DNA of 64,000 nucleotides from Streptomyces sp. MST-110588 (GCF_022695595.1 NZ_CP074380.1:806001-870000), one strand, 5' to 3'. Positions 8,203 through 17,243 are shown, counted from the first letter of the stretch. The notes: generated by a model not told the origin, from the sequence alone. Numbers and translations are program-made.

Positions 8203-8754
8203 ATGCCGACACCCGACTTCATCCGTACGATCCGGGCCTCCGCGGGCCACCAGCTCCTCCTGCTGCCCGGGGTGAGCGCCGTGGTCTTCGACGACGAGCG
8301 GCGGGTGCTGCTGGTGCGGCGCGCCGACACCGGCGCCTGGTCGCTGGTCGGCGGGATCCCGGAGCCGGGCGAGCAGCCCGCGGTGGCCGCCGTACGGGAG
8401 GTGCAGGAGGAGACCGCCGTACGCTGCGTGGCGGAGCGGGTGCTGCTCGTCCAGGCACTGGAGCCGGTGCAGTACCCCAACGGTGACCGCTGCCAGTTCA
8501 TGGACACCACCTTCCTGTGCCGGGCACAGGGCGGTGAGGCGCGGGTCAACGACGACGAGTCCCTGGACGTGGCGTGGTTCGCGCTGGACGCGCTGCCGGA
8601 ACTGGGCGAGTTCTGTCTGCTGCGGATCAAGCAGGCGCTCAGCGACGAGCCGACCTGGTTCGATGCGGGAGACCTCGGGACGGGAGATCTCGGGGCGGGA
8701 GGCTTCGAGGCGGGAGACGGGGCCGGCCACAACCGGCGCCCGGTGCGTTCCTGA
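8203..8754 (+). CDS. NUDIX hydrolase
   Basis: The 183-aa protein carries a canonical Nudix box, GIPEPGEQPAVAAVREVQEE followed by TAV, matching G-x5-E-x7-R-E-U-x-E-E-x-x-U. The catalytic Glu pair and Mg-binding positions are intact. The N-terminus FIRTIRASAGHQLLLLPGVS is typical of Streptomyces NUDIX proteins that hydrolyse nucleoside diphosphate derivatives; the substrate is not predictable. The last 30 residues are a Gly/Asp-rich repeat (GDLGTGDLGAG) outside the fold. The gene stands alone between a secreted protein and a convergent membrane gene. Confidence 0.88.
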   Translation: MPTPDFIRTIRASAGHQLLLLPGVSAVVFDDERRVLLVRRADTGAWSLVGGIPEPGEQPAVAAVREVQEETAVRCVAERVLLVQALEPVQYPNGDRCQFMDTTFLCRAQGGEARVNDDESLDVAWFALDALPELGEFCLLRIKQALSDEPTWFDAGDLGTGDLGAGGFEAGDGAGHNRRPVRS

Positions 8755-8794
8755 CCGCCGACCGACGCTCCTCCAGGCACCGCTCAGGTGCTGC

Positions 8795-9433
8795 TCAGGT
8801 GCCGGCCGCGCGTCCCTGGCGCAGTCCCAGCCGACCGCGGATGCAGCGTACGGCGGCCTCGGCGTCGTCGACCGTGACGGTGAAACTGCGGCCGTCACCG
8901 AGGGTGAGCACCACGCCCTCGCCGCGCCGGACGACCACGGCCGTGCCCTGCTCAGGGCGCCAGCGGTAGCCCCAGCCGCCCCAGTGCCGGGGAGTGACGC
9001 GCGGCGCGAAGTCCGCCCCGACGACGTGGTCCAGGGGGATCCGGCGGCGCGGCAGCCCGATGTGCCCGCAGCGCACCTCCAGGCAGTCCTTGTCGACCCG
9101 TACGGCCACATGGACGAAGGCGAGGGTGCCGAAGAGGACCAGCAGGCCGGCCCCCACACAGCCGACGACGGACATCACCAGCGGGGCGAGGCCCGAGGTC
9201 CAGGCGTTGTCGACGGCGAGTTCGATGCCCAGGGCCATGCAGGCCGCGCCGATGGCCGCCAGCAGCCACTGGACGCGGTTGGTGGCCCGCCCGTGCCACA
9301 CCTCGGGAACGTCCGGGCAGGGGCCACAGCCGGCGGGTGCGCCGCCATCCGGGCTCGCGCCGTTGCGGATGGGCGTGGTGTGGTCACCGTGGCTGTCGGG
9401 GGCTGCTGCCCCCTCTTGGGGGTGGTCCCTCAT
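8795..9433 (-). CDS. Membrane protein with PH-like domain
   Basis: The 212-aa protein has a Gly/Pro-rich N-terminus of about 50 residues and two adjacent hydrophobic segments (about residues 55-75 and 84-108). A soluble C-terminal beta domain follows (VRVDKDCLEVRCGHIGLPRR, then IPLDHVVGADF), which resembles bacterial PH domains of the DUF3093/bPH kind. These are common, poorly characterised membrane-anchored proteins. The insertion sequence downstream (9551-10557) does not disrupt it. I see no operon partner. Confidence 0.7.
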   Translation of the reverse strand: MRDHPQEGAAAPDSHGDHTTPIRNGASPDGGAPAGCGPCPDVPEVWHGRATNRVQWLLAAIGAACMALGIELAVDNAWTSGLAPLVMSVVGCVGAGLLVLFGTLAFVHVAVRVDKDCLEVRCGHIGLPRRRIPLDHVVGADFAPRVTPRHWGGWGYRWRPEQGTAVVVRRGEGVVLTLGDGRSFTVTVDDAEAAVRCIRGRLGLRQGRAAGT

Positions 9434-9550
9434 GGCACGCAGCGTACGCGCCTTCGCCCGCTCCGGCAGCCGTGCCCCGCAAGTTCCGGGACGCCCGTGA
9501 GCGGTGGGGTGCGCGGGCGGTACGACGGCCCGGCCCGCCGGGCACGCCTA

Positions 9551-10141
9551 CTAGGGCGCTTCTGATGGCTCTTGGACGGTGTCGCGGAGCCAGATGACGA
9601 GCGTGGTGACGGTGAGGGTGCCGTTGAAAATGTAGTCGCGCTTGTCGTAGCGGCTGGCCACCGCCCGGAACTGTTTCCACTTGCTGACGCAGCGCTCGAC
9701 CGCGTTGCGCCGCCGGTACTGGGCCTTGTCGAAGGCAGGCGGCCGGCCGCCTGCCCGGCCACGGCTGCGGCGGTGGGCCCGCTGGTCGTCCGGCTCGGCG
9801 ATCGTCGCCTTGATACCCCGGCGGCGCAGGTAGGCGCGGTTGTCGCGGCTGGAGTACGCCTTGTCGCCGCGCACCCGGTCCGGGCGGCGGCGTGGCCGGC
9901 CGGGCCCGCGGCGAGCGATACGCAGCGACTCCAGCACCGGCAGGAGCATGGGGCTGTCGCCCCGCTGGCCCGGCGAGGTGAGCCAGGTCAGCGGGCGGGC
10001 CCGGTCATCGGCCAGCAGGTGGACCTTGGTGGTCAGTCCGCCCCGTGAGCGTCCCAGGGCCTCCCGTCCATCGGCCTCCACACGCGTCCCGCCCCTTTTC
10101 GGGCCAGTCGCGCGGCGGTCGTTGCCGGGCCCCGGCCGCAT
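9551..10141 (-). CDS. IS5-family transposase, orfB (catalytic C-terminal part)
   Basis: This frame carries REALGRSRGGLTTKVHLLAD, then the second catalytic Asp in RGDKAYSSRDNRAYLRRRG. The final Glu is in RRNAVERCVSKWKQFRAVA. The first catalytic Asp is in orfA, so the active enzyme needs frameshifting between the frames. The overlap contains an A4G4 run on the coding strand (10092-10099). Going from orfA to orfB takes a +1 (or -2) shift there, so either programmed slippage or one extra G in the assembly could explain it. The start given is an in-frame ATG, but fusion by frameshift is more likely. Confidence 0.85.
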   Translation of the reverse strand: MRPGPGNDRRATGPKRGGTRVEADGREALGRSRGGLTTKVHLLADDRARPLTWLTSPGQRGDSPMLLPVLESLRIARRGPGRPRRRPDRVRGDKAYSSRDNRAYLRRRGIKATIAEPDDQRAHRRSRGRAGGRPPAFDKAQYRRRNAVERCVSKWKQFRAVASRYDKRDYIFNGTLTVTTLVIWLRDTVQEPSEAP

Positions 10142-10490
10142 GCTGGTGGGCCCGGCAGGAAGTGGAGTCGATGTTCACCGCCCACTCTTGCTCCAGCTCG
10201 CGGGCCAAGGCGCCGTCGGGGTCGCCGGCGTCGGCCTCGATCTGCAGCTCGGCCAGGATGCGCTGCCAGGTGCCGTCCGCCGACCAGCGGCGATGCCGTT
10301 CGTAGACGGTCTGCCAGGGCCCGTACCGCTCCGGCAGGTCCGGCCAGGGCACCCCCGTACGGGCCCGGAACAGCACCCCGTTCACCACCCTCCGGTGATC
10401 GGACCACTGCCCACCAGGCCGGCCGTTGGCCGGCAGTAACGGCTCGATCTTCCGCCACTGCGCATCGGTCAGTTCATGTCGCCGCACCAT
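10005..10490 (-). CDS. IS5-family transposase, orfA (DUF4096 DNA-binding part)
   Basis: The 161-aa frame begins MVRRHELTDAQWRKIEPLLP, the DUF4096 helix-turn-helix start of IS5-type transposases. It continues with RTGVPWPDLPERYGPWQTVY and reaches the first catalytic Asp in NIDSTSCRAHQHAAGAR. The last 40 residues after PEKG are out of frame with the family. The true product probably shifts into orfB near 10092-10099. The gene begins just inside the right inverted repeat. Confidence 0.88.
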   Translation of the reverse strand: MVRRHELTDAQWRKIEPLLPANGRPGGQWSDHRRVVNGVLFRARTGVPWPDLPERYGPWQTVYERHRRWSADGTWQRILAELQIEADAGDPDGALARELEQEWAVNIDSTSCRAHQHAAGARQRPPRDWPEKGRDACGGRWTGGPGTLTGRTDHQGPPAGR

Positions 10491-10553
10491 GCCCTACGCG
10501 TGCCCAGCTCAGAGCTTGGCCCACCCCGACCGACAAGAGCCATCAGAAGCGCC

Positions 10554-11363
10554 CTAGCCGATCGGCTCGGCGGCCGACTCGGCGGCCGGGTGCAGCTCCG
10601 CGAGCAGACGCCCCTCCGCGTAGGCCAGGGCCTGCTCGGGGAGCCCGGAGACACGGCCGCTGAGCAGCACGGTGAGACGGCCGGTGGGCTCGGCCGCGGG
10701 GGCGGGCTCGGCCCCGACGCGGCGCAGCGCCTGGGCGGCGACGGCCTCGGCGGACTCGTACAGGACCAGCGCCGGCGCATCGGGCCGCTGGAGCGCGGCG
10801 CGGATCCGCTCGCCGACGAGTTCGTAGTGCGTACAGCCCAGGACCACCGACCGTACGTCTGAGGGGGTGAGCGCGGCGGCGGCGGCGATGGCGGCGTCGA
10901 TGGCGGCGTCGTCGGCGGTCTCCACCGCGTCCGCGAGGCCGGGGCACGGGACACCGGTGACGTCGATGTCCGCGGCGAAGGTCTCGATCAGGTCGCGCTG
11001 GTAGGGGCTGCCGGTGGTGGCGGGGGTGGCCCAGATGGCGACGGGGCCGCCGCCGGCCGCGGCGGGCTTGACGGCCGGTACGGTGCCGATGACCGGGATG
11101 TCCGGCTCCAGCTCGGCGCGGAGCGCGGGCAGGGCGTGCACGGAGGCGGTGTTGCAGGCGACGATCAGGGCGTCCGGGCGGTGCGCCGCGGCGGCGCGGG
11201 CCACGGCGAGCGCGTGCGCGGTGACGTCGTGCGGCGTACGGGGGCCCCAGGGCATCCCGTCGGGGTCGCAGGAGAGCACCAGGTCGGCGTCCGGCCGCAG
11301 TCGACGTACGGCTGCCGCCGCCGCGAGCAGGCCCTTACCGGAGTCCATCAGTGCGATCTTCAC
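10554..11363 (-). CDS. Aspartate/glutamate racemase family protein (MurI-like)
   Basis: The 269-aa protein matches the glutamate racemase fold: MDSGKGLL at residues 6-13 supplies the N-terminal Asp/Ser. The first catalytic Cys is in IVACNTAS (about residue 70) and the second in VLGCTHYEL (about 177). Both acid/base cysteines are present, so an active D/L amino acid racemase is expected, either MurI for peptidoglycan D-Glu or a paralogue. The C-terminal 40 residues are an Ala/Glu-rich extension. The stop codon TAG coincides with the insertion sequence boundary, so the reading frame was kept intact. Confidence 0.85.
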   Translation of the reverse strand: MKIALMDSGKGLLAAAAAVRRLRPDADLVLSCDPDGMPWGPRTPHDVTAHALAVARAAAAHRPDALIVACNTASVHALPALRAELEPDIPVIGTVPAVKPAAAGGGPVAIWATPATTGSPYQRDLIETFAADIDVTGVPCPGLADAVETADDAAIDAAIAAAAALTPSDVRSVVLGCTHYELVGERIRAALQRPDAPALVLYESAEAVAAQALRRVGAEPAPAAEPTGRLTVLLSGRVSGLPEQALAYAEGRLLAELHPAAESAAEPIG

Positions 11364-11665
11364 CCGGACACTTTACTCGGGTCCGCGCGGGGACGGTCGT
11401 ACCGGGCCCGTGAAGGCGCGGGGGCGGGGCCCGTGAAGGCGCGAGGGCCGGCCGGGAACCGGACGGGATACGGGCGGCGGGAGCCGGAGACGATCGCGCG
11501 CCGGGCGGGAGGGCAGGAGCCGGGGCGGGGCGGCCCCGGCCGGTCTTCGCAACGGTCGGCGCTTCGCAACGGTCGGCGAACGGCGGGCGGTGGACAGCGG
11601 GCGCCCAAGAGCGGACAGCGGGTCGGGGCGGTCCGGCGGGGCCGGGGTGGGGCAGACTGCGGGCC
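11364..11665. other. 302-bp intergenic region with direct repeats
   Basis: This lies between the divergent racemase and glycosyltransferase genes. It holds two near-identical copies of CCCGTGAAGGCGCG (from about 11405 and 11429) and an exact tandem pair of a 17-mer. No small gene is supported. Confidence 0.5.
11545..11578. repeat. Exact 17-bp tandem duplication
   Basis: CTTCGCAACGGTCGGCG occurs at 11545-11561 and again at 11562-11578 with no spacer. It lies about 90 bp upstream of the glycosyltransferase start. It could be a paired binding site or a slippage duplication. Confidence 0.85.
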
Positions 11666-12859
11666 GTGACAGCGATGGAGTGGATCGGTGCCGGGTCGCT
11701 GCTGGCCTGGGTGTGGCTGCTGCTGGGGCAGGGTTTCTTCTGGCGCACGGACGTACGGCTGCCGCCGCGTACCGGGCCGGAGCGCTGGCCGACGGTGGCC
11801 GTCGTCGTACCGGCGCGGGACGAGGCCGCGGTGCTGCCGGTCAGCCTGCCGTCCCTGCTCGCCCAGAAGTACCCGGGGCGGGCGGAGGTGTTCCTCGTCG
11901 ACGACGGGAGCACGGACGGTACGGGCGAACTGGCCCGGGCACTGGCCGGGGAGCGCGGCGGGCTGCCGCTGACCGTGACCTCGCCGGGCGAGCCCGAGCC
12001 GGGGTGGACGGGGAAGCTGTGGGCCGTACGGCACGGTATGGCACTGGCCCGGGAGCGCGGCGAGGCGGAGTACCTGCTGCTGACCGATGCGGACATCGCT
12101 CACGAACCGGACAGCCTGCGGGAGTTGGTGGCCGCGGCCCGCTCGGCGGATCTGGACCTGGTCTCACAGATGGCCCGGCTGCGGGTGGCCGCCTTCTGGG
12201 AGCGGCTGATCGTCCCGGCGTTCGTGTACTTCTTCGCGCAGCTCTACCCCTTCCGCCGGGTCAACCGGCCGACGGCGCGGACCGCGGCGGCGGCCGGCGG
12301 CTGTGTGCTGCTGCGGTGCGAGGCCGCCGAGCGGGCCGGCGTCCCGGAGAGCATCCGGCACGCGGTGATCGACGACGTGACGCTCGCCCGCGCCGTGAAG
12401 CGCGCGGGCGGCCGGATCTGGCTGGGGCTGGCCGACCGGGTGGACAGCGTGCGGCCGTACCCGCGGCTGGGGTCGCTGTGGCGGATGGTCTCGCGCAGCG
12501 CGTACACCCAATTGCGGCACAGTCCGCTGCTGTTGGCGGGGACCGTGCTCGGGCTCGCGCTGGTCTACCTGGCGCCGCCCGCCGCGCTGGTCACCGGGCT
12601 GGCCGGCGTCCTCACGGGCGGGGCGGACGCCGGTGGCGGGACGGCCGCCGGGACGGCCGCCGTGCTGGGCGGTGCGGCATGGGCCGTGATGGCCGCCACG
12701 TACGTGCCGATGCTGCGGTATTACCGGCAGCCGGTGTGGACGGCGCCGCTGCTGCCGTTCACCGCGCTGCTCTACCTCCTGATGACCGTCGACTCGGCCG
12801 TACGGCACTACCGGGGGCGCGGCGCCGCGTGGAAGGGCCGTACGTACGGGGCGCCGTGA
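11666..12859 (+). CDS. HpnB-like family 2 glycosyltransferase, membrane-bound
   Basis: The 397-aa protein has an N-terminal membrane helix (about residues 8-24) and a GT-A domain with VAVVVPARDEAAVLP, FLVDDGSTDGT and the DxD-type LLTDADIAHEPDSL. PGWTGKLWAVRHG, AAAGGCVLLRCEA and HAVIDDVTLARAVKR are marks of the HpnB group. Three or four membrane helices follow near the C-terminus. HpnB is named for its link to hopanoid clusters, but no squalene-hopene genes are in this window, so the acceptor is unknown. The GTG at 11666 is used; an ATG lies three codons later. Confidence 0.82.
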   Translation: MTAMEWIGAGSLLAWVWLLLGQGFFWRTDVRLPPRTGPERWPTVAVVVPARDEAAVLPVSLPSLLAQKYPGRAEVFLVDDGSTDGTGELARALAGERGGLPLTVTSPGEPEPGWTGKLWAVRHGMALARERGEAEYLLLTDADIAHEPDSLRELVAAARSADLDLVSQMARLRVAAFWERLIVPAFVYFFAQLYPFRRVNRPTARTAAAAGGCVLLRCEAAERAGVPESIRHAVIDDVTLARAVKRAGGRIWLGLADRVDSVRPYPRLGSLWRMVSRSAYTQLRHSPLLLAGTVLGLALVYLAPPAALVTGLAGVLTGGADAGGGTAAGTAAVLGGAAWAVMAATYVPMLRYYRQPVWTAPLLPFTALLYLLMTVDSAVRHYRGRGAAWKGRTYGAP

Positions 12860-12938
12860 GAGCCGGGTGCGAGCCGGGTGCCGTGGGCGGCGGCCCGGGA
12901 GGCCGCGGGCGGACGGCCCCGGGTGCCGCGGGGCGAAG

Positions 12939-14432
12939 TCACTTGCTGGCCGGTGACCAGTTCAGGCCCCATCCGTACGCGTAGTCGACGGTGCGCTGCG
13001 GGCTGACGCCGGGCTCGGGCACGAGGTAGCGGGCTTCGCGCTGCACGACGAGTTCGCTCCCGGTGTTGGTGATCAGGGCGAGCGCGCACACATTGGACGG
13101 CACGGTGCACTCGTCGAGCACGAAGTCGACGGGGGCACCGTGCTGCGGCTGGAGCGTGACGGTGGCGTTGAGCCCCTCGAAGCTGCGTGCGCCCGCGTAG
13201 ATGGTGACGAAGATCAGGATGCGCCGGATCCGGTCCTGGTGGTCGAGGTTGATCGTCAGGTTCTCGCCGGTCGCCACCGCGCCGGTGCGGTCGTCACCGT
13301 CGAGCTGGATGAAGGGCGGGGTGTGCAGCGAGCCGAAGCTGTTGCCGATGGGGTGGACGACTCCCCCGCTGCCGTCGCTGAGTTCGTACAGGGCGCACAG
13401 GTCCAGGTCCAGGTCCAGGTCACCGGAGCGGGGCAGCAGCGCTCCCCGCGCGCCGAGCGCCTCCATGGCTTTGCGGCCCAGCTTCTTCCCCAGCCGCTGG
13501 GCCGGCTTGCCCGAATTGCCCGTGTGCCAGTTGAGGTTCACCCTCATGGCGCCGGAGGTGCCGCCCTGCTTGGTCAACGAGACGGCCGGGGCGTCCTTCG
13601 TGAGGGTGACTTTGGTGAGTCGTACGGGAGGGGCGGCGGGCACCGCGGCGTGTTCGACGGACGGCGGCGGGGCCGCCCAGGCGGTCGCGGGCGGCGCGGG
13701 AGGCACGGCGGCAGGCGGCGCCGGGGGCATGGCGGCGGGTGGCGCGGCGGGCGCCGGAGGCATGGGCGGCGCCGGAGGCACGGCAGGCCCAGGGGGCGCG
13801 GGCGGCGCGGCGGGGGCGGCAGGCGCGGACGGCGCGGGAGGTGCGGGGGCCGCAGGAGGCCCGGCGGACACGGGAGGCGTGGCAGCCACGGCCGGCTGCG
13901 GCTCCTCGACGCTGATCCCGAAGTCCGTGGCCAGGCCCGCGAGCCCGCTGTCGTACCCCTGCCCCACCGCGCGGAACTTCCACGCGCCCTGCCTGCGGTA
14001 GAGCTCGCCCAGGACGAAGGCCGTCTCGGTGGTCGCGTCCTGGCTGTCGAAGCGGGCCAGCTCCGCGCCGCCCGCCGCGTCCAGGACCCGCACACTCAGG
14101 CCGGGGACCCGGCCGAAGGAGCCCCCGTCGGCGGAGGCCGCCAGCACCACCTTGTCGACGTCCGCCGCGGCCCGCGCCAGGCCGGCCAGGTCGACGGTCA
14201 GGGTGTCGGTCACGCTCTCGCCGGCGGGCCGCTTGCCGTCGTGGCGTACGGCGCCGGAGGCGTGCGCGGGCTGGTTGTAGAAGACGAAGTCCGCGTCGTC
14301 ACGCACCCGGCCGGACACCAGCAGCAGGGCGGAGGCGTCGACGTCGGGGACGCCCGGACCGGTGCGCCAGCTCAGCTCGACACGTACCGCCGGCGCGGGG
14401 ACCGGCACATTGCTGCCTTTGAGCATCGACAT
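12939..14432 (-). CDS. Double TerD-domain protein with Pro/Ala linker
   Basis: The 497-aa protein has two Ter-type domains. The N-terminal one (about 1-180) starts [12 protein letters not shown] and has [30 protein letters not shown] and LATDFGI, the TerD/TerZ signature. The second (about 275-497) has [22 protein letters not shown] and [11 protein letters not shown], closer to TerA. A 90-residue linker made almost only of Pro and Ala joins them. The family binds calcium and is tied to tellurite, phage and oxidative stress, with unclear mechanism. The gene is alone here. Confidence 0.88.
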   Translation of the reverse strand: MSMLKGSNVPVPAPAVRVELSWRTGPGVPDVDASALLLVSGRVRDDADFVFYNQPAHASGAVRHDGKRPAGESVTDTLTVDLAGLARAAADVDKVVLAASADGGSFGRVPGLSVRVLDAAGGAELARFDSQDATTETAFVLGELYRRQGAWKFRAVGQGYDSGLAGLATDFGISVEEPQPAVAATPPVSAGPPAAPAPPAPSAPAAPAAPPAPPGPAVPPAPPMPPAPAAPPAAMPPAPPAAVPPAPPATAWAAPPPSVEHAAVPAAPPVRLTKVTLTKDAPAVSLTKQGGTSGAMRVNLNWHTGNSGKPAQRLGKKLGRKAMEALGARGALLPRSGDLDLDLDLCALYELSDGSGGVVHPIGNSFGSLHTPPFIQLDGDDRTGAVATGENLTINLDHQDRIRRILIFVTIYAGARSFEGLNATVTLQPQHGAPVDFVLDECTVPSNVCALALITNTGSELVVQREARYLVPEPGVSPQRTVDYAYGWGLNWSPASK

Positions 14433-14806
14433 CGCGGCGCCTTCCTCTCCCGGCCTTCGGGGCTCGATCTGCGGGTCTCATCCTGCGGTTGCCGGCCCAC
14501 GGCGCCCGGTCCGCAGGTCCCGGCCCGCGGGGTCCGTCCGCGCGCCCGCCCGGGACGGCACCCGGACCGGATGTGGCACCCAACTTACTGGTCTTCTGCC
14601 CCGTCGCCGCCCTCACCCTCCTTCGTGCGCCGTGACCGCCCCTCAGCTTCGCGTGGGATTTGGTGTCTTTACATGATTCGAACGGGCGATCGCGACCGAT
14701 TTTGCCAAGTTCGCTCACATTAGTGATCCGGGACCACACGCAACACGCGAAACAACCTTCTGGCCAGGCTCCCCAACCAGCACATCGTGGGCTTAACTTA
14801 AGAGGC
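14433..14806. other. 374-bp divergent intergenic region
   Basis: This lies between the TerD-type gene (leftward) and the DUF6643-like gene (rightward), so it must hold both promoters. The part from about 14655 is less GC-rich than its surroundings (for example GGGATTTGGTGTCTTTACAT and GCTTAACTTAAGAGGC before the ATG). No coding signal is seen. Confidence 0.5.
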
Positions 14807-15279
14807 ATGACCTCCCCCCGCTCTACCTACGGCGGCGGCTACTACGCTTCGCCGTCCTTCCCGGACACCCCGATCTACGACAGCCTCGTCGCGGAACGGG
14901 GTACCCCCAGATCGCACCGATCCGGGTCCCCTCCCCTTACGACACCGGCTCGTCGTCGTACATGCCGGCGCTCCCCTCGGCGTTGCCCGCGCTGCCCGCC
15001 GCCCCCTCCCAGCCCTCCGCGGGCCAGGGGTACCCGGGGGCCGCCGCGCAGCCCGTCGCGCCCCTCCAGCACACGCCCGCGCCGTACATCCCGCAGCAGG
15101 CATCCGGGACGCGCGGCGGCTACCAGGCGCAGCAGCCGCAGCAGTACCAGCAGCAGCGGCCCGCGCCGGGGACCAGCACGGGCTACGAGGCGATGCGGCC
15201 GGCCGCGCCGGTCGCCCCGCGCCCCGCCGCGCCGTACGACGATCCGTACGGCCGCCAGCACCCCGGCCGGGGGTACTGA
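14807..15279 (+). pseudogene. DUF6643-like Pro/Gln/Tyr-rich protein with a one-base frameshift
   Basis: The start MTSPRSTYGGGYYASPSFPD then TPIYDSLVAERGTP matches a conserved Streptomyces small protein. After that the frame breaks. Restoring one C in the C5 run at 14904-14908 gives QIAPIRVPSPYD and continues into YMPALPSALPALPAAPSQP. The protein then runs through a Gln/Pro/Tyr-rich tail to the stop at 15279, 157 aa in all. The tail (QPQQYQQQRP, ending DPYGRQHPGRGY) is disordered. The function is unknown. The intact C-terminal frame argues that the break is a base-calling error or very recent. Confidence 0.72.
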
Positions 15280-15340
15280 CCGGCGGCGGGGGCCGGCGCC
15301 CGGCCGGTCAACTGTCGGACGCGCCTGGCAGGATGGGGTC

Positions 15341-16165
15341 ATGTCGAAGCCACTTCTCAGTGCGGTCCACGTGTACCCGGTCAAGTCCCTCGCGGGCTCC
15401 GGCCCCGGTGAGGCCGTGGTGGAGCCGTGGGGGCTCGCCGGGGACCGCCGCTGGATGCTGGTCGACGCCGGGCGCCAGCACGTCACGCAACGCCCGCATC
15501 CGAAGCTGGCGTTGGTGGCGGCCGAGGAACTGCCGTCCGGCGCGGTCAGGCTGACCGCGCCGGGCATGGAGCCGCTGACGGTCGAGGTGCCCGAGCCCGG
15601 CCGGACGGTCCCGGTCGTGGTGTGGCGGGACAAGGTGGAGGCCGTCCCCGCCGGCCGCGCGGCGGCCGAGTGGTTCAGTACGTATCTGGGCACCGCGCTC
15701 GAATTGGTGCATCTCGACGATCCGGCGCGCCGCCGTCCCATCGATCCCCGGTACGCGCGGCCGGGCGAGACCGTGAGCTTCGCCGACGGCTACCCCCTGC
15801 TGCTCACGGCCACCTCGTCGCTGGACGCCCTGAACCTGCTGATAGCGCAGGGTGACCACGCCGACGAGGGCCCCCTGCCGATGGACCGTTTCCGGCCCAG
15901 TGTGGTCGTGGACGGCACCGCGCCCTGGGCGGAGGACGACTGGCGCAGGGTCCGTATCGGCGAGGTCTCCTTCCGCGTAGCCAAGCCGTGCGGTCGCTGC
16001 GTGGTGACGACGACCGACCAGCGGACCGCCGAGCGCGGCAAGGAGCCGCTGCGTACGCTGGCCCGTCACCGACGCCGCGGTGACCAGCTTGTTTTCGGCC
16101 AGAACCTGATTCCGGAGGGCACCGGGACGATCCGGGTGGGGGACGACTTCGAAGTCCTGGACTGA
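15341..16165 (+). CDS. MOSC domain-containing protein
   Basis: The 274-aa protein begins LLSAVHVYPVKSLAG, the MOSC N-terminal beta-barrel signature. It contains RPIDPRYARPGETVSFADGY and FRPSVVVDG, and the conserved Cys lies in KPCGRCVVTTTDQ at about residue 217. MOSC proteins bind molybdenum cofactor and transfer sulfur or reduce N-hydroxylated compounds (mARC/YcbX type). All key motifs are present and the length is typical. It is a single gene with its own upstream gap. Confidence 0.9.
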   Translation: MSKPLLSAVHVYPVKSLAGSGPGEAVVEPWGLAGDRRWMLVDAGRQHVTQRPHPKLALVAAEELPSGAVRLTAPGMEPLTVEVPEPGRTVPVVVWRDKVEAVPAGRAAAEWFSTYLGTALELVHLDDPARRRPIDPRYARPGETVSFADGYPLLLTATSSLDALNLLIAQGDHADEGPLPMDRFRPSVVVDGTAPWAEDDWRRVRIGEVSFRVAKPCGRCVVTTTDQRTAERGKEPLRTLARHRRRGDQLVFGQNLIPEGTGTIRVGDDFEVLD

Positions 16166-16346
16166 CGGCCGTGGCCGGGCCCGGCCGGGGCGTCGGCACC
16201 GGCCCGGTCCGGAGCGCGGCGGTGGTCCATACCACCGTTTCCGGCACGCTTTCCGCCACGCCCGCCGGACTCGTTGCGGCAGCGTGTCCGACTGCTTACA
16301 GTGAGCGCACGGCTGAGCGGTCGGGGAGAGCGACGGGGAGAGCCAC

Positions 16347-17243
16347 GTGCCGATGCCTTCCTGGGACGCGAAGAACGATCACCTCATCCCTGTCCAGATG
16401 CTGCGGCCCGGGGACCACGCCTTCGTGAGTTACGACAACGACGAGGTGCGCTGGGACGTGGTCACGGCCTTCGTACGGCTCGGGCTGGCGCGGGGCGAGA
16501 AGGTCGTGGTCTTCCCCAGTCCGGCGCTGCGTGAGGAAGAGGTGCTCGCCCGCCTGGACTTCCCCAGCAGCAGCACCGTGGCGGCGCGCGCCCGCGGCCA
16601 GTTGGCGCTGAGCAGCATGCGGGCGCTGATCCGGCCCTGGACGCAGTTCACGCCCGAGCGGCAGATCGGCCGGCTGCGCGAGGAGACGGACCGGGCGCGG
16701 GACGAAGGGTTCACGGGTCTGCGGACGTTCATCGACATGCACTGGGTTCCCGACCTGGACGCGGACGTAGGCGTGATGATGCATCGTGAGACGCACGCCC
16801 AGGAGCTGTTCGAGGGCCGCCCTTACAGCGAGATCTGCGCGTACGACCGCAGATGGTTCGGGCGCGAGGTGCTCACGGCCATGGACGAGGCGCACCCCCG
16901 CGGCCTCCTGGAACGTCTGGGGTCGCTGCGGTCGGTGCGCGGCGGGGACGGCGCGCTGCATTTCATCGGTGAGGCGGACGCCGCGGCCCGGGGCAGCTTC
17001 GCCACCGCCCTGGAGATCGCGCTGGCGGTCACCGCCGGTGACCGCCGGCTGACCGTGGACCTGACACGGCTGCACTTCCTGTCGGTGGGCTGCGCCACCG
17101 CCCTGCTCACCCTCACCGGCGCCGCCACCCGGCACGACCTGGTGGAGGTGCGCTGCGACCGCCTCCAGGCCCGTACACTCCGGCGATTGGGGGCCGCGGC
17201 GGTGCCACGGCTGGCGACGCTGGAGGTGGCGCGGCCGTGCTGA
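16347..17243 (+). CDS. MEDS-STAS two-domain regulator
   Basis: The 298-aa protein has an N-terminal MEDS (DcmR-like sensory) domain, about residues 12-185, with GDHAFVSYDNDEVRWDVVTA and later FTGLRTFIDMHWVPD. A C-terminal STAS domain (about 205-295) follows, with RLTVDLTRLHFLSVGCATAL in place of the classical Ser/Thr phosphorylation loop. STAS proteins act in sigma-factor partner switching. The next gene is a HATPase-type kinase whose start overlaps this stop by 7 bp, so the two are probably translationally coupled and interact. The MEDS ligand is unknown. The start is GTG at 16347; an ATG lies two codons on. Confidence 0.87.
   Translation: MPMPSWDAKNDHLIPVQMLRPGDHAFVSYDNDEVRWDVVTAFVRLGLARGEKVVVFPSPALREEEVLARLDFPSSSTVAARARGQLALSSMRALIRPWTQFTPERQIGRLREETDRARDEGFTGLRTFIDMHWVPDLDADVGVMMHRETHAQELFEGRPYSEICAYDRRWFGREVLTAMDEAHPRGLLERLGSLRSVRGGDGALHFIGEADAAARGSFATALEIALAVTAGDRRLTVDLTRLHFLSVGCATALLTLTGAATRHDLVEVRCDRLQARTLRRLGAAAVPRLATLEVARPC

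Larger units (their letters stand above)
9551..10557 (-). mobile_element. IS5-family insertion sequence (IS427-like), about 1 kb
   Basis: Perfect 24-bp terminal inverted repeats lie at 9551-9574 and 10534-10557. The outer ends are CTAG followed by GGCGCTTCTGATGG, and the right end is its exact complement. Two overlapping leftward frames encode a DDE transposase. The CTAG at each end suggests a TA (or CTAG) target duplication, which the palindrome makes ambiguous. The element replaced nothing essential: the stop codon TAG of the neighbouring racemase is the TAG of the right boundary, and the transposase itself stops at the TAG of the left boundary. Perfect repeats suggest recent arrival. Confidence 0.92.
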
